DNA of 10,416 nt from an uncultured Duganella sp. (GCA_946482335.1 CAMLRG010000190.1:1-10416), one strand, 5' to 3'. Positions 1 to 7,326 are shown, counted from the first letter of the stretch. Made by a program: numbers and translations. Notes: generated from the sequence alone by a model not told the origin.

Positions 1-305
1 CCGGTGATGCACAGGATAGGGATGGAGTCGGCCTGGGCGGAGTACAGGCCGGTGATCATGTCGGTGCCGGCCGGCCCGGAGGTGCCGATGCAGACGCCGA
101 TATTGCCTGGCGCGGCGCGTGTGTAGCCTTCGGCCATGTGGGAGGCGCCTTCGACGTGGCGGCCCAGGATGTGCTTGATCTTGCCGACCTTCTTCAGTGC
201 AGCGTACAGCGGATTGATGGCGGCGCCCGGTACGCCGAATGCGACCGAAATGCCTTCCTTCTGCAGTACGTGGACAGCTGCTTCAGCTGCTGTCATCTTA
301 GCCAT
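1..305 (-). CDS. gcl: Glyoxylate carboligase (tartronate-semialdehyde synthase), N-terminal part, cut by window edge
   Basis: Gcl is a cytoplasmic ThDP- and FAD-containing enzyme that condenses two glyoxylate molecules to tartronate semialdehyde and CO2, in the glycerate route of glyoxylate, glycolate or allantoin use. The 101 complete codons visible start [10 protein letters not shown] and match E. coli Gcl from memory almost throughout: [10 protein letters not shown] at residues 23-32, [13 protein letters not shown] at 49-61, [12 protein letters not shown] at 74-85. Residue 51 is valine. Nearly all ThDP enzymes have the activating glutamate there, and Val51 is the hallmark of Gcl, which separates it from acetolactate synthase and other relatives. 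The start is the ATG at 305-303, preceded by AGGAG (312-316) with 6 nt spacing. The rest of the gene, and any hyi or glxR partners, lie to the left of the window. It diverges from a LysR-type regulator across 117 bp. Confidence 0.93.
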   Translation of the reverse strand, partial: MAKMTAAEAAVHVLQKEGISVAFGVPGAAINPLYAALKKVGKIKHILGRHVEGASHMAEGYTRAAPGNIGVCIGTSGPAGTDMITGLYSAQADSIPILCIT

Positions 306-422
306 GGTGATCTCCTGTAGAGCTTGTTGTGAATGATTTGTATGCTATAGGCGATCACTTTCCCTGATAAGACGACAAAAAATCGTTTCATTCGATACTA
401 CTGGTATGGAATAATCAAGGCC
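306..422. promoter_or_regulatory. Divergent gcl / LysR control region
   Basis: This 117-bp spacer must hold the promoters of both divergent genes. It is AT-rich compared with its flanks. ATAC-N5-GTAT at 395-407 is a dyad of the size expected for a LysR-type site and lies just upstream of the regulator's start, where autoregulatory sites usually sit. On the minus strand TATAGC (349-344) is a weak -10 candidate for gcl, but I see no good -35 at the right distance. The operator assignment is inference. Confidence 0.4.
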
Positions 423-1370
423 ATGGATAAACTCAAGCAAATCGAAGCCTTCGTCGCGGTGGTGGACAAGGGCAGCCTGGCGCGCGCCGCCCTGGAGCAG
501 CACATCACGCCGGTGATGCTGGGGCGCCGTATCGACGCGCTGGAGAAGCGCCTGGGCGTGAAACTGATGCACCGGACCACGCGCCACCTGACGCTGACGG
601 AGCAGGGCAATGTCTTCCTGGAGGATTGCCGCAAGCTGCTGTCGGACATGGAGATCGCCGAGCGCAATATTTCGGAAGGGCGGCACAAAGCCACCGGCCA
701 CCTGATCGTGTCGGCGCCGGCCTCGTTTGGCCGGCAGCACGTGGCGCCGCATGCGCCGGGCTTCCTGGCCGCCAACCCGGACGTGCAGATTTCCTTCAAC
801 CTGACCGACCAGGTGATCGACCTGGTGCGCGAAGGCTATGACCTGGGCATCCGCATCGGCGGGGTGATCGACCCGAGTTTCGTGGCGGTGCGGCTGGCGA
901 AGAACCGCCGCGTGGTGTGCGGCACGCCCGACTACTTCGCGCGGCACGGCATCCCGCGCACGCTGGACGACCTGGCGCAGCACAACTGCCTGGCCTTCAA
1001 CCTGCAGGGCGGCCAGCAGCGCGGCTGGTACTTCCAGCAGGGCGGCAAGCCGGTCACGGTGAAGGTGCAGGGCAAGCTGGATTGCAACGATGGCGAACTA
1101 TTGCACCGTTGGGCATGCGAGGGATTGGGATTGGCCTGGCGTTCAACCTGGGAGATCCAGGCCCAGCTGGCGGAAGGCAGCCTGATTACGGTGCTCGACG
1201 ATTTTGCGCTGCCGGATTACGACATCATGGCCGTCTACCTGCAGCAAAGGCATTTGCCGGCGAAGATACGCTTCTTCATCGACGAGCTGAAGGCCATCTA
1301 CGCCCAGCCCGGCTACTGGACGCGGGGCGCTGCCTGGGCCAGGGGCCCAGGCACGGTGATGCCGCCTTAG
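423..1370 (+). CDS. LysR-type transcriptional regulator (CrgA-like subgroup), probable gcl regulator
   Basis: A 315-residue LysR family DNA-binding regulator. The winged helix-turn-helix is at about residues 1-60, with the family pattern LGRRIDALEKRLGVKLMHRT followed by TLTEQG. The periplasmic-binding-like effector domain covers about 90-295 (SAPASFGRQHVAPHAPGFL, then DLGIRIG). The ATG at 423 places the helix-turn-helix at the normal distance from the N-terminus. AAGG at 417-420 is a weak, close ribosome site. It is divergent from gcl, an arrangement I recall from Burkholderiales, so control of glyoxylate metabolism by a small-molecule ligand is the natural inference. The ligand is unknown. 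The last ~15 residues after PGYW look like a non-conserved extension that runs through a GC-rich hairpin. The stop codon overlaps that of the convergent receptor gene (shared TTAG at 1367-1370). Confidence 0.9.
   Translation: MDKLKQIEAFVAVVDKGSLARAALEQHITPVMLGRRIDALEKRLGVKLMHRTTRHLTLTEQGNVFLEDCRKLLSDMEIAERNISEGRHKATGHLIVSAPASFGRQHVAPHAPGFLAANPDVQISFNLTDQVIDLVREGYDLGIRIGGVIDPSFVAVRLAKNRRVVCGTPDYFARHGIPRTLDDLAQHNCLAFNLQGGQQRGWYFQQGGKPVTVKVQGKLDCNDGELLHRWACEGLGLAWRSTWEIQAQLAEGSLITVLDDFALPDYDIMAVYLQQRHLPAKIRFFIDELKAIYAQPGYWTRGAAWARGPGTVMPP
1331..1353. terminator. Perfect 10-bp hairpin at the LysR/receptor convergent end
   Basis: TGCCTGGGCC at 1331-1340 and GGCCCAGGCA at 1344-1353 form a perfect 10-bp stem with a 3-nt loop. 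It lies inside the last codons of the LysR gene and 14 bp past the end of the receptor gene. No T-tract follows on either strand, so it is not a canonical intrinsic terminator. It could slow polymerase or protect 3' ends of both convergent transcripts. Confidence 0.5.
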
Positions 1371-3463
1371 AACTTGGCGTTCAGGGTCAGCTTGAAGCTG
1401 CGCGGCGCGCCCGGCGTGATGTTGTTGTCGTTGTGGGCCGAGGCGTAATACACCTTGTCGAACAGGTTTTCGACGTTCAGTTGCAACTGGTACTGGGCGC
1501 CCAGCTTGTAGTACAGGGCGCCGTCGAAACGGGTGTAGGACGGCAGGGTCACGGTATTGGCGGTCGAGGTGAACAGGCTGTCGCGGTACACCAGGCCCAG
1601 CGCCGCACCGAACTGCTGGTTCACGTCATAGCGGTTCCACAGCGAGAAGGTGTGCTCCGGCACCATGGCCAGCTTGGCGCCGGAGCGCACCGTGGCCGAC
1701 TGGTTGGCGGTCAGTTCCGCATGCTGGTAGGCGTACGCGCCCATCACGCTCCAGGCGGCGGTGACCTTGCCCGACAGGCCCAGCTCCAGGCCCTTGCTGG
1801 TCTGGCCGTCGACCAGGATGCTGGTGCCGGTCACGGCGCCCGGCACCACGACATTGCTGCGGTCCAGGCGGTACACGGCGGCAGTGGCCGACAGCAGCGG
1901 CGAAATATCCCACTTGTAACCGAGTTCGACGTTGTCGAACTGCTCCGGATCGAAGGCACGGTTGCTGGCCGACAGGGAGGTCAGCTGGTCGCCCGCGCGC
2001 GGTACATAGGCGCGGCTGAAGCTGGTATACACCGACATATGCGGCGCCGGTTTGTACAGCAGGCCGACGCGCGGCGAGACCGGGGTGTCGGTCACTTCGA
2101 AGCGGCCGTTGCTGGTGGCCAGGCGGTTGGTGAAATCGACGCTGAAGCGGTCATAGCGCAAGCCGGCCACCACTTGCCATTGCGGCGACAGTTCGATCTG
2201 GTCCTGCACGTAGACGGCGGCCACGCTGGCTTCGCTGGCATTGTCGGTGGTGGCTTTCGGGAAGCTGAGGCCGCCGGTGTAGACCGGCTTGCTGGCCGGC
2301 ACGCTGGTCGAGCCGGCGAACACGCCGTTGCGGCGCAGGTTGTCGGTGTCCTGGCGGCCGAACTCGAAGCCGAAGGCCAGTTTGTGGCGCACGCTGCCGG
2401 TGTCCAGGCTGGCATTCAGGTCGGTCTGGTTGAAGCGGTTGCGGCGCTGGGTTTCATCGCGGTATGCGCCCACGGCCAACTGGCCGGTGCTGGCCGAGAC
2501 GGCGCTATTGGCGTATACGTTCTGGTAGTACTTGTCGTAGTCGGCGATGCGGGTGCGGTTGCGCAGCACCAGGCCGTTGCCGAAATCATGCTCCAGCACG
2601 GCGCTGAAGGCATTCACGCGGACCGCCGTCGGGCTCAGGGCGGCATTGCCGAAGAAGGTTCCGACATCGGCCGGGTAGGGGCGGCCGTTCAACGATGGCA
2701 CGCCGCGGTCGGCGATGCGTTCGTCGCGGAAGTGTTCATAGCCCAGGCCAATGCGGGTGGCGGCGCCGGCGCGCAGCTGTACCGTCGGGTTGATGCCCTT
2801 GCGCTCCAGTTCAACGCCGTCGCGATAGCTGTCGCTGCGTTCGGCCATGGCATTCAGGCGCAGTGCCACGTCCTGGTTGAGGGCGCCGCCCACATCGAGC
2901 GCACCGCGCTTGTGCCGGTCGGAGCCAACGCTCAGCGTGGCTGCGCGCACCTGGCGCCATTCCGCCTGCTTGCTGACGCGGTTGATCACGCCGCCCGAAC
3001 CGCCGCGGCCGAATACCATGGCATTGGCGCCCTTCAGCACTTCCACGCTGTCGATATTGTAGAAGTCGCGGTAGTACTGCACGTCATCGCGGATGCCGTC
3101 CAGGTAAAAATCGCCGGTGCTGCTGTTGCCCCGGAAGACGGCCGTATCGCGGTTGCCTTCGCCTTGCGCCGTCACCACGCCCGGCACGTAGCGCAGCGCA
3201 TCGGCGATGCTGCGCATGGCCTGGTCGTCCATCAGCTGGCGCGAGATCACGGTCACCGCTTGCGGCGTATCGCGCAGCAGGGCGTCGCCCTTCATGGCGG
3301 TGCTGATGGTTTTCTGGTCGTAGCCTTCGGCGGTGGCGGTGACCTGGACCTGTGGCAGGACTTGCGGCTGTTCGGTCTGCGCCAGGGCGGGGCTGCCCAG
3401 CAGTGCGCCGGTGATCGCGAGGGCCAGACGGCTGGGTTGGAGGCGGGTAGGGGACGATTTCAT
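1367..3463 (-). CDS. TonB-dependent siderophore receptor, outer membrane
   Basis: A 698-residue outer-membrane receptor that imports an Fe(III)-siderophore using TonB-ExbBD energy. It starts with a Sec signal peptide (basic N-region, hydrophobic LALAITGALLG, cleavage likely after ALA at residue 28). A TonB-box-like stretch follows (about 36-45, LPQVQVTATA). The plug domain at about 60-165 has TPQAVTVISRQLMDDQ, a FYLDGIRDD segment and EVLKGANAMVFGRGGSGGVI. The remainder is the 22-strand barrel, ending NLFDKVYYAS and a C-terminal Phe, the usual signal for outer-membrane insertion. Plug wording resembles catecholate receptors of the Fiu type, but substrate cannot be assigned and no siderophore biosynthesis gene is nearby. 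The ATG at 3463 gives a proper signal peptide yet has no Shine-Dalgarno. The 36 nt upstream are instead a Fur-like tandem repeat. Iron repression is expected. Confidence 0.93.
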   Translation of the reverse strand: MKSSPTRLQPSRLALAITGALLGSPALAQTEQPQVLPQVQVTATAEGYDQKTISTAMKGDALLRDTPQAVTVISRQLMDDQAMRSIADALRYVPGVVTAQGEGNRDTAVFRGNSSTGDFYLDGIRDDVQYYRDFYNIDSVEVLKGANAMVFGRGGSGGVINRVSKQAEWRQVRAATLSVGSDRHKRGALDVGGALNQDVALRLNAMAERSDSYRDGVELERKGINPTVQLRAGAATRIGLGYEHFRDERIADRGVPSLNGRPYPADVGTFFGNAALSPTAVRVNAFSAVLEHDFGNGLVLRNRTRIADYDKYYQNVYANSAVSASTGQLAVGAYRDETQRRNRFNQTDLNASLDTGSVRHKLAFGFEFGRQDTDNLRRNGVFAGSTSVPASKPVYTGGLSFPKATTDNASEASVAAVYVQDQIELSPQWQVVAGLRYDRFSVDFTNRLATSNGRFEVTDTPVSPRVGLLYKPAPHMSVYTSFSRAYVPRAGDQLTSLSASNRAFDPEQFDNVELGYKWDISPLLSATAAVYRLDRSNVVVPGAVTGTSILVDGQTSKGLELGLSGKVTAAWSVMGAYAYQHAELTANQSATVRSGAKLAMVPEHTFSLWNRYDVNQQFGAALGLVYRDSLFTSTANTVTLPSYTRFDGALYYKLGAQYQLQLNVENLFDKVYYASAHNDNNITPGAPRSFKLTLNAKF

Positions 3464-3499
3464 GGAATGAGAATAGGAATGAGAACGCGAATGAGAATG
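3464..3499. repeat. Three tandem 12-bp units with Fur half-site cores, abutting the receptor start codon
   Basis: Plus-strand units are GGAATGAGAATA (3464-3475), GGAATGAGAACG (3476-3487) and CGAATGAGAATG (3488-3499). Each contains GAATGAGAA, with TGAGAAT or TGAGAAC as a Fur 7-1-7 half-site. The period is exactly 12 bp, so the copies lie in direct orientation on nearly the same face of the helix. The array lies between the predicted transcription start and the ATG, so it is transcribed and replaces the expected ribosome-binding site. Fur binding is inferred from the half-site match. Confidence 0.7.
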
Positions 3500-3534
3500 T
3501 TTCGCATTGTAACAAATCCTTAACCTGGAAGCAA
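3492..3534 (-). promoter_or_regulatory. Receptor promoter with overlapping Fur-box-like palindrome
   Basis: On the minus strand TTGCTT (3534-3529), a 17-bp spacer and TACAAT (3511-3506, 5/6 to consensus) form a sigma70-like promoter with transcription starting near 3499. TGAGAAT-g-TTTCGCA at 3492-3506 fits the Fur 7-1-7 pattern, with 5 of 7 bases in the second arm complementary to the first. It touches the -10, so Fur-Fe bound there would block polymerase. Confidence 0.6.
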
Positions 3535-3557
3535 CTTGGGTGTTGCTAGTTGGTAGT

Positions 3558-4511
3558 TCAGGCGCTCAGGGCGGCGTCTGGCAGGCGGGGCTGGGACAGG
3601 AAGACGGCCACTTCCGCCATGGCTTTGAAAATGGCGGTGCTCAGCAGGGCGATCTGGGTACGGGTGGGGTCATTGTCGAGCGGGTTGACCGGCGACAGTT
3701 CGCGCATCAGGCGGGCCCGTACGATCTGCAGGCCGCAGCCGCCGATGATGCTTGCGATCTGCGGCAGCCAGGCGCGCATCTGCTGCATGCCTTCGTTGGT
3801 GTGGGCGCCGATCTCCAGCAGCACGCCCGATTCGGCAGGTTCCATCTGCACCACCACCTTGCCCAGTTCGGCGGAATTGATTTCGAGGCGCACCGCCACG
3901 CGCGGCCGGCGGCGGCGCTGATCGGGGCCATCCTGGCCCGGATCGCGCGCCACCACGCGCAGGGTCAGCTTCTCCGCGCCCCAGGCATAGACGGCAAAGC
4001 GCCAGGCGTCGAGCTCGGACACCAGTCCAGGGTAGGGGCGGTTGTCGCGCATGACCGGCGGCGGCGGGTCGGCCATGAACAGGCTGGCCGGCACGTGGCG
4101 TCCTTCGTTTTGCTGCTGCAGGGCGGCGCGCTGCTCGCTGTAGGTGCGCACCATCACTTGCCATGAGGCGGCCAGCATCGAAGTATCCGGGGTGTGCCAG
4201 ACCAGCTGGCGCAAAGGGAATAACTGGTTCGGCTGCATCGACAGCGCTTCGTGCGCCAGCAGGGCGCCGGCAGCGGAACCCGCGGCGGCGGCCGACTTGG
4301 CCAGCTGGTTGTGCTGGGATCCTTCCATCGCCTCGATCAGCGCACCGACGGCGGCAGGCAAGCCGCTATGCAGGGCGAAGTCGGGGGCATCTCCGGGCGG
4401 CTGGGCGACCGGCGGCACTGGCTGCGCGTGGACCTGGCCAGGATTTTCGCGGACCTGGCGGTCGGGGATGCTCAGCGAAGGATTGGACGGGGTGACGCGG
4501 TCGATTGCCAT
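3558..4511 (-). CDS. FliK-C-like domain protein, possible flagellar hook-length control relative
   Basis: A 317-residue protein with no signal peptide or membrane segment. Residues 1-50 are Pro/Gln-rich and probably disordered. About 55-130 is Ala-rich and likely helical. About 200-272 resembles the FliK C-terminal domain: the pattern VRLEINSAELGKVVVQM, then RAWLPQIASIIGGCGLQIV mirrors the usual L-x-L-x-P-x-x-L-G-x-V segment and the later L-P-x-L helix followed by a G-L strand. A helical tail (285-305) follows. FliK measures hook length and switches export specificity, but it is usually longer and encoded with fliJ or in a hook operon. Here the neighbour is flagellin, read in the same direction and separated by a strong terminator. 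There is no Shine-Dalgarno before the ATG (minus-strand TCGGTTTGT precedes it). It could be a divergent FliK, a lateral-system accessory, or a paralogue with another job. The domain call is moderate; a flagellar role is inferred partly from position. Confidence 0.5.
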   Translation of the reverse strand: MAIDRVTPSNPSLSIPDRQVRENPGQVHAQPVPPVAQPPGDAPDFALHSGLPAAVGALIEAMEGSQHNQLAKSAAAAGSAAGALLAHEALSMQPNQLFPLRQLVWHTPDTSMLAASWQVMVRTYSEQRAALQQQNEGRHVPASLFMADPPPPVMRDNRPYPGLVSELDAWRFAVYAWGAEKLTLRVVARDPGQDGPDQRRRRPRVAVRLEINSAELGKVVVQMEPAESGVLLEIGAHTNEGMQQMRAWLPQIASIIGGCGLQIVRARLMRELSPVNPLDNDPTRTQIALLSTAIFKAMAEVAVFLSQPRLPDAALSA

Positions 4512-4537
4512 ACAAACCGATAGTAATACGGCGATAT

Positions 4538-4569
4538 AAAAAAAGCCAACCGCGCGCGGTTGGCTTTTT
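4538..4569 (-). terminator. Flagellin intrinsic terminator (symmetrical, possibly bidirectional)
   Basis: AAAAAGCCAACCG (4540-4552) and its exact complement CGGTTGGCTTTTT (4557-4569) surround CGCG. On the minus strand the GC-rich stem is followed by seven T residues, a textbook intrinsic terminator 17 bp past the flagellin stop. The plus strand also has a five-T tail. It separates the flagellin transcript from the FliK-like gene that starts 27 bp further on. Confidence 0.92.
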
Positions 4570-4585
4570 CAGTCTTACTGCGCTA

Positions 4586-5482
4586 TTACTGCAGCAGGGA
4601 CAGGACCAGCGAGGACTGGCTGTTGGACTGCTTCAGCATTGCGGTGCCAGCTTGCAGCAGCATCTGGGACGAGGTCATCTTCGCGGATTCGGAAGCGAAG
4701 TCGGTGTCCATGATACGGCCGGTTGCGTTCTTGGTGTTGGTCGAGATGTTCGACAGGTTGTTGTACGCGTGGTCCAGACGGTTGGAAATCGCACCCAGCT
4801 CGGAACGCAGTGCACCGACGGAGTCGATGGCAGTCGACAGGTCCGTGATGGTGGCGTTTGCGTTGGTGGAGCCGGCGGCCGCGGTGGCGCCGCTGATTTC
4901 AGTACCGGCTGCGGCACCGGCGGCACCGGTGGCTACGAAACCGCCAGCTGCCGCGGTGATATCGGTCTTGACGGTCGCCAGCTTGGTCGAGAAGTCAGCT
5001 GCCATCTTTTCCGAAGCATCAGCACCGATCTGGAAGTTCAGGGCTGCGGTCAGGGTGCCGGTGGCATCCCGGAACAGTGCGGTGCCACCGAACTTGGTGT
5101 TACCGAGGATGTTCGACAGCTCGTTGGACAGGCTGTTGAATTCGGACTGCATCGCGGTCTGGTCGGCAACGGTGGAGGAGCCGTCGGCAGCCTGGGTTGC
5201 CAGGTCCTTCATGCGGTTCAGGATGTTGGTGGTCTCGTCCAGTGCACCTTCAGCGGTTTGCAGCATGGAGATCGAGTTCTGGGTGTTGCGCATTGCAACT
5301 TGCATACCCGAGGTCTGGGTCTTCAGGCGGGTGGCGATCTGCAGGCCAGCTGCGTCGTCCATTGCCGAGTTGATGCGCAGGCCGGTGCTCAGGCGGGTCA
5401 TCGAGGTCGACAGGCCGGTCTGGGTACGGGAGATCGAGTTTTGCGCGGACAGGGCCGCTGCGTTGGTGTGAAGGCTCAGCAT
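4586..5482 (-). CDS. fliC: Flagellin (compact, lateral-flagellin-like)
   Basis: Flagellin polymerises into the extracellular flagellar filament after export by the flagellar type III system. This 298-residue protein has the conserved N-terminal D0/D1 region (RLSTGLRINSAMDDAAGLQI at 30-49) and C-terminal D1/D0 region (about 215-298, ending SLVLSLLQ). Between them is only a short Ala/Gly/Thr-rich stretch (about 175-210), so large surface D2/D3 domains are missing. The wording MKDLATQAADG and NTKFGGTALF recalls LafA-type flagellins from memory, but one cannot decide polar versus lateral from this gene. Arg90, Leu94 and Glu114 fall at the positions that contact TLR5 in Salmonella flagellin. The start is the ATG at 5482 with AGGAG at 5493-5489, 6 nt upstream. 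Codon use is cleaner than its neighbours', as for a highly expressed gene. I could not find a sigma28 or sigma54 promoter upstream. Confidence 0.95.
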   Translation of the reverse strand: MLSLHTNAAALSAQNSISRTQTGLSTSMTRLSTGLRINSAMDDAAGLQIATRLKTQTSGMQVAMRNTQNSISMLQTAEGALDETTNILNRMKDLATQAADGSSTVADQTAMQSEFNSLSNELSNILGNTKFGGTALFRDATGTLTAALNFQIGADASEKMAADFSTKLATVKTDITAAAGGFVATGAAGAAAGTEISGATAAAGSTNANATITDLSTAIDSVGALRSELGAISNRLDHAYNNLSNISTNTKNATGRIMDTDFASESAKMTSSQMLLQAGTAMLKQSNSQSSLVLSLLQ

Positions 5483-5585
5483 GGAAAACTCCTGTTGGGT
5501 TAGTTCAAATCGAGCAGCGGTCAGATTTTTGCGCTCTCAGGAGTACAAGACGACCGTTTGATCAGGGGCATTAAGTGCCGAGTGG

Positions 5586-5605
5586 AAATTTTTTTGATTT
5601 TTTTT
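5586..5605. repeat. Paired poly-T tracts upstream of flagellin
   Basis: A run of seven T (5589-5595), GA, then eight T (5598-5605) lies about 105-120 bp upstream of the flagellin start in an otherwise GC-rich region. On the minus strand these are A-tracts, which could bend DNA or act as an UP-like element. No clear promoter core sits at a suitable distance, so the role is unknown. The rest of the 182-bp spacer holds the flagellin Shine-Dalgarno, the GGCA-N5-TGCC dyad at 5567-5579 and the terminator of the upstream gene. Confidence 0.45.
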
Positions 5606-5630
5606 GGAACTTTCGATTGTGCGGTGCAAT

Positions 5631-5659
5631 AAAAACCAGAAGGGGGCCTGGGCCCCCTT
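5631..5659 (-). terminator. ETF-QO intrinsic terminator
   Basis: AAGGGGGCC (5640-5648) pairs with GGCCCCCTT (5651-5659). On the minus strand this very GC-rich stem is followed by CTGG and five T residues (5635-5631). It lies directly after the ETF-QO stop codon and upstream of the flagellin promoter region, so the two genes are separate transcription units. Confidence 0.88.
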
Positions 5660-5664
5660 GTCAC

Positions 5665-7320
5665 TTACATATTCGGATAGTTGGGGCCGCCGCCGCCTTC
5701 CGGCGTCACCCAGACGATATTCTGGGTCGGGTCCTTGATATCGCAAGTCTTGCAATGGACGCAATTCTGCGCATTGATCTGCAGGCGGTCCTGGCCTTCG
5801 TCGGTCTTCACGAACTCATAGACCCCGGCCGGGCAGTAGCGCGCTTCCGGGCCGGCAAACTTGGCCAGGTTGATATTGACCGGCACCGACGCATCCTTCA
5901 GCGTCAGGTGGATCGGCTGGTCTTCCGCATGGTTGGTGTTGGAGATGAACACCGAGGACAGGCGGTCGAAGGTCAGCTTGCCGTCCGGTTTGGGGTAGCT
6001 GATCGGGGTGAAGTCCGATGCCGGGCGCAGGCTGGCGTGGTCCGGCGTCGAGTGGTGCAGGGTGAATGGTGCCTTGCCGCGCAGGACCACCTGGTCGACC
6101 CAGGTCATCACGGAACCGACGTACAGGCCTTTCTTCAGCCATGGCTTGACGTTGCGCGCCACGTGCAGTTCTTCATGCAGCCAGGATTGCTCGAAGGCGG
6201 CCGGGTAGGCGGCCAGTTCGTCGCCGGTGCGGCCGGCGCCCAGCGCCTCGACCACAGCTTCGGCGGCCAGCATGCCGGACTTGATGGCAGCGTGGGAACC
6301 TTTGATGCGGCTCATGTTCAGGAAACCGGCATCGCAGCCGATCAGGGCGCCGCCCGGGAAGACCAGCTTCGGCAGCGATTGTAGGCCGCCGGCGGTGATT
6401 GCACGGGCGCCATAGGAAATGCGCTTGGCGCCTTCGAAGAAGGTGCGGATTTCCGGGTGGGTCTTATAGCGCTGGAACTCTTCGTAAGGCGACAGGTAAG
6501 GATTCTCGTAATCGAGGCCCACCACGTAACCGACCACGACCTGGTTGTTTTCCAGGTGGTAGAGGAAGGAGCCGCCGTAGGTTTTGGTGTCCAGCGGCCA
6601 GCCGGTGGTGTGGATCACCAGGCCGGGCTGGTGCTTGGCCGGGTCGATTTCCCACAATTCCTTGATGCCGATGCCATACGATTGCGGGTCTTTGCCTTTG
6701 TTCAGGTCGTACTTGGCCATCAGCTGCTTGCCCAGGTGGCCGCGCGCGCCTTCGGCGAACAGGGTGTATTTGCCGTGCAATTCCATGCCGAGCTGGAAAT
6801 CCGGACCCGGCTCGCCGTCGCGCTTGACGCCCATATTGCCGGTCGCCACGCCCTTGACCGAGCCATCGTCGTTGTACAGGATTTCGGCGCCGGTAAAGCC
6901 GGGGAAGATTTCCACGCCCAGCGCTTCGGCTTGCTGGCCCAGCCAGCGCACCACGTTACCCAGCGAAATCACATAATTGCCGTGGTTCTCGAAGCATTTC
7001 GGCAGCAGGAAGTTCGGGGTCTTGACCGACTTGGTTTCGGTCAGGAACAGTACGCGGTCTTCGGTGACCGGGGTGTTCAGCGGGGCGCCCAGTGCTTTCC
7101 AGTCAGGGATCAGCTCGGTCAGGGCGCGCGGGTCCATGACGGCGCCGGACAGGATGTGGGCGCCAAGTTCGCCGCCTTTTTCCAGCACGACCACGGAAGT
7201 GTCCGGGTTCAGTTGCTTGATCTTGATGGCTGCCGACAGGCCGGCCGGGCCGCCGCCCACGATCACAACGTCATACTCCATTGCTTCGCGCGGGCCGTAC
7301 TGTTCTACAAGGTTGCTCAT
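5665..7320 (-). CDS. Electron transfer flavoprotein-ubiquinone oxidoreductase (ETF-QO)
   Basis: ETF-QO is a monotopic inner-membrane FAD and [4Fe-4S] enzyme that takes electrons from reduced ETF (loaded by acyl-CoA and related dehydrogenases) and reduces ubiquinone. The 551-residue length is right for the family. The FAD Rossmann motif GGGPAGLSAA is at residues 22-31. The C-terminal cluster ligands are Cys496, Cys520, Cys523 and Cys526 (CPAGVYEF, then CVHCKTCD), matching the human spacing closely. The conserved tail ends GGGGPNYPNM. The ATG at 7320 gives an N-terminus (EQYGPREAMEYDVVIVG) like Burkholderiales homologues recalled from memory. An internal Met14 just before the Rossmann fold is the alternative start, but it has no ribosome site either. 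The promoter position suggests a leaderless mRNA. The gene stands alone: no etfA or etfB is in the window. It is divergent from an SDR dehydrogenase. Confidence 0.96.
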   Translation of the reverse strand: MSNLVEQYGPREAMEYDVVIVGGGPAGLSAAIKIKQLNPDTSVVVLEKGGELGAHILSGAVMDPRALTELIPDWKALGAPLNTPVTEDRVLFLTETKSVKTPNFLLPKCFENHGNYVISLGNVVRWLGQQAEALGVEIFPGFTGAEILYNDDGSVKGVATGNMGVKRDGEPGPDFQLGMELHGKYTLFAEGARGHLGKQLMAKYDLNKGKDPQSYGIGIKELWEIDPAKHQPGLVIHTTGWPLDTKTYGGSFLYHLENNQVVVGYVVGLDYENPYLSPYEEFQRYKTHPEIRTFFEGAKRISYGARAITAGGLQSLPKLVFPGGALIGCDAGFLNMSRIKGSHAAIKSGMLAAEAVVEALGAGRTGDELAAYPAAFEQSWLHEELHVARNVKPWLKKGLYVGSVMTWVDQVVLRGKAPFTLHHSTPDHASLRPASDFTPISYPKPDGKLTFDRLSSVFISNTNHAEDQPIHLTLKDASVPVNINLAKFAGPEARYCPAGVYEFVKTDEGQDRLQINAQNCVHCKTCDIKDPTQNIVWVTPEGGGGPNYPNM

Positions 7321-7326
7321 AGTGTT

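Noticed and set aside
345..983. Minus-strand 212-codon open frame over the LysR gene
   Set aside because: It is antisense to the conserved helix-turn-helix and effector domain of the LysR gene, and its start would lie inside that gene.
917..3523. Plus-strand 868-codon open frame
   Set aside because: It overlaps the end of the LysR gene out of frame and lies antisense to the TonB receptor. Its sequence is His/Ala/Gly/Val-rich with no family pattern, the usual shadow of a GC-rich gene.
5567..5582. GGCAC-TTAA-TGCC on the minus strand as a sigma54 promoter for flagellin
   Set aside because: The GG to GC spacing is 8, not the strict 10 of a sigma54 -24/-12 site. The match comes from a small dyad.
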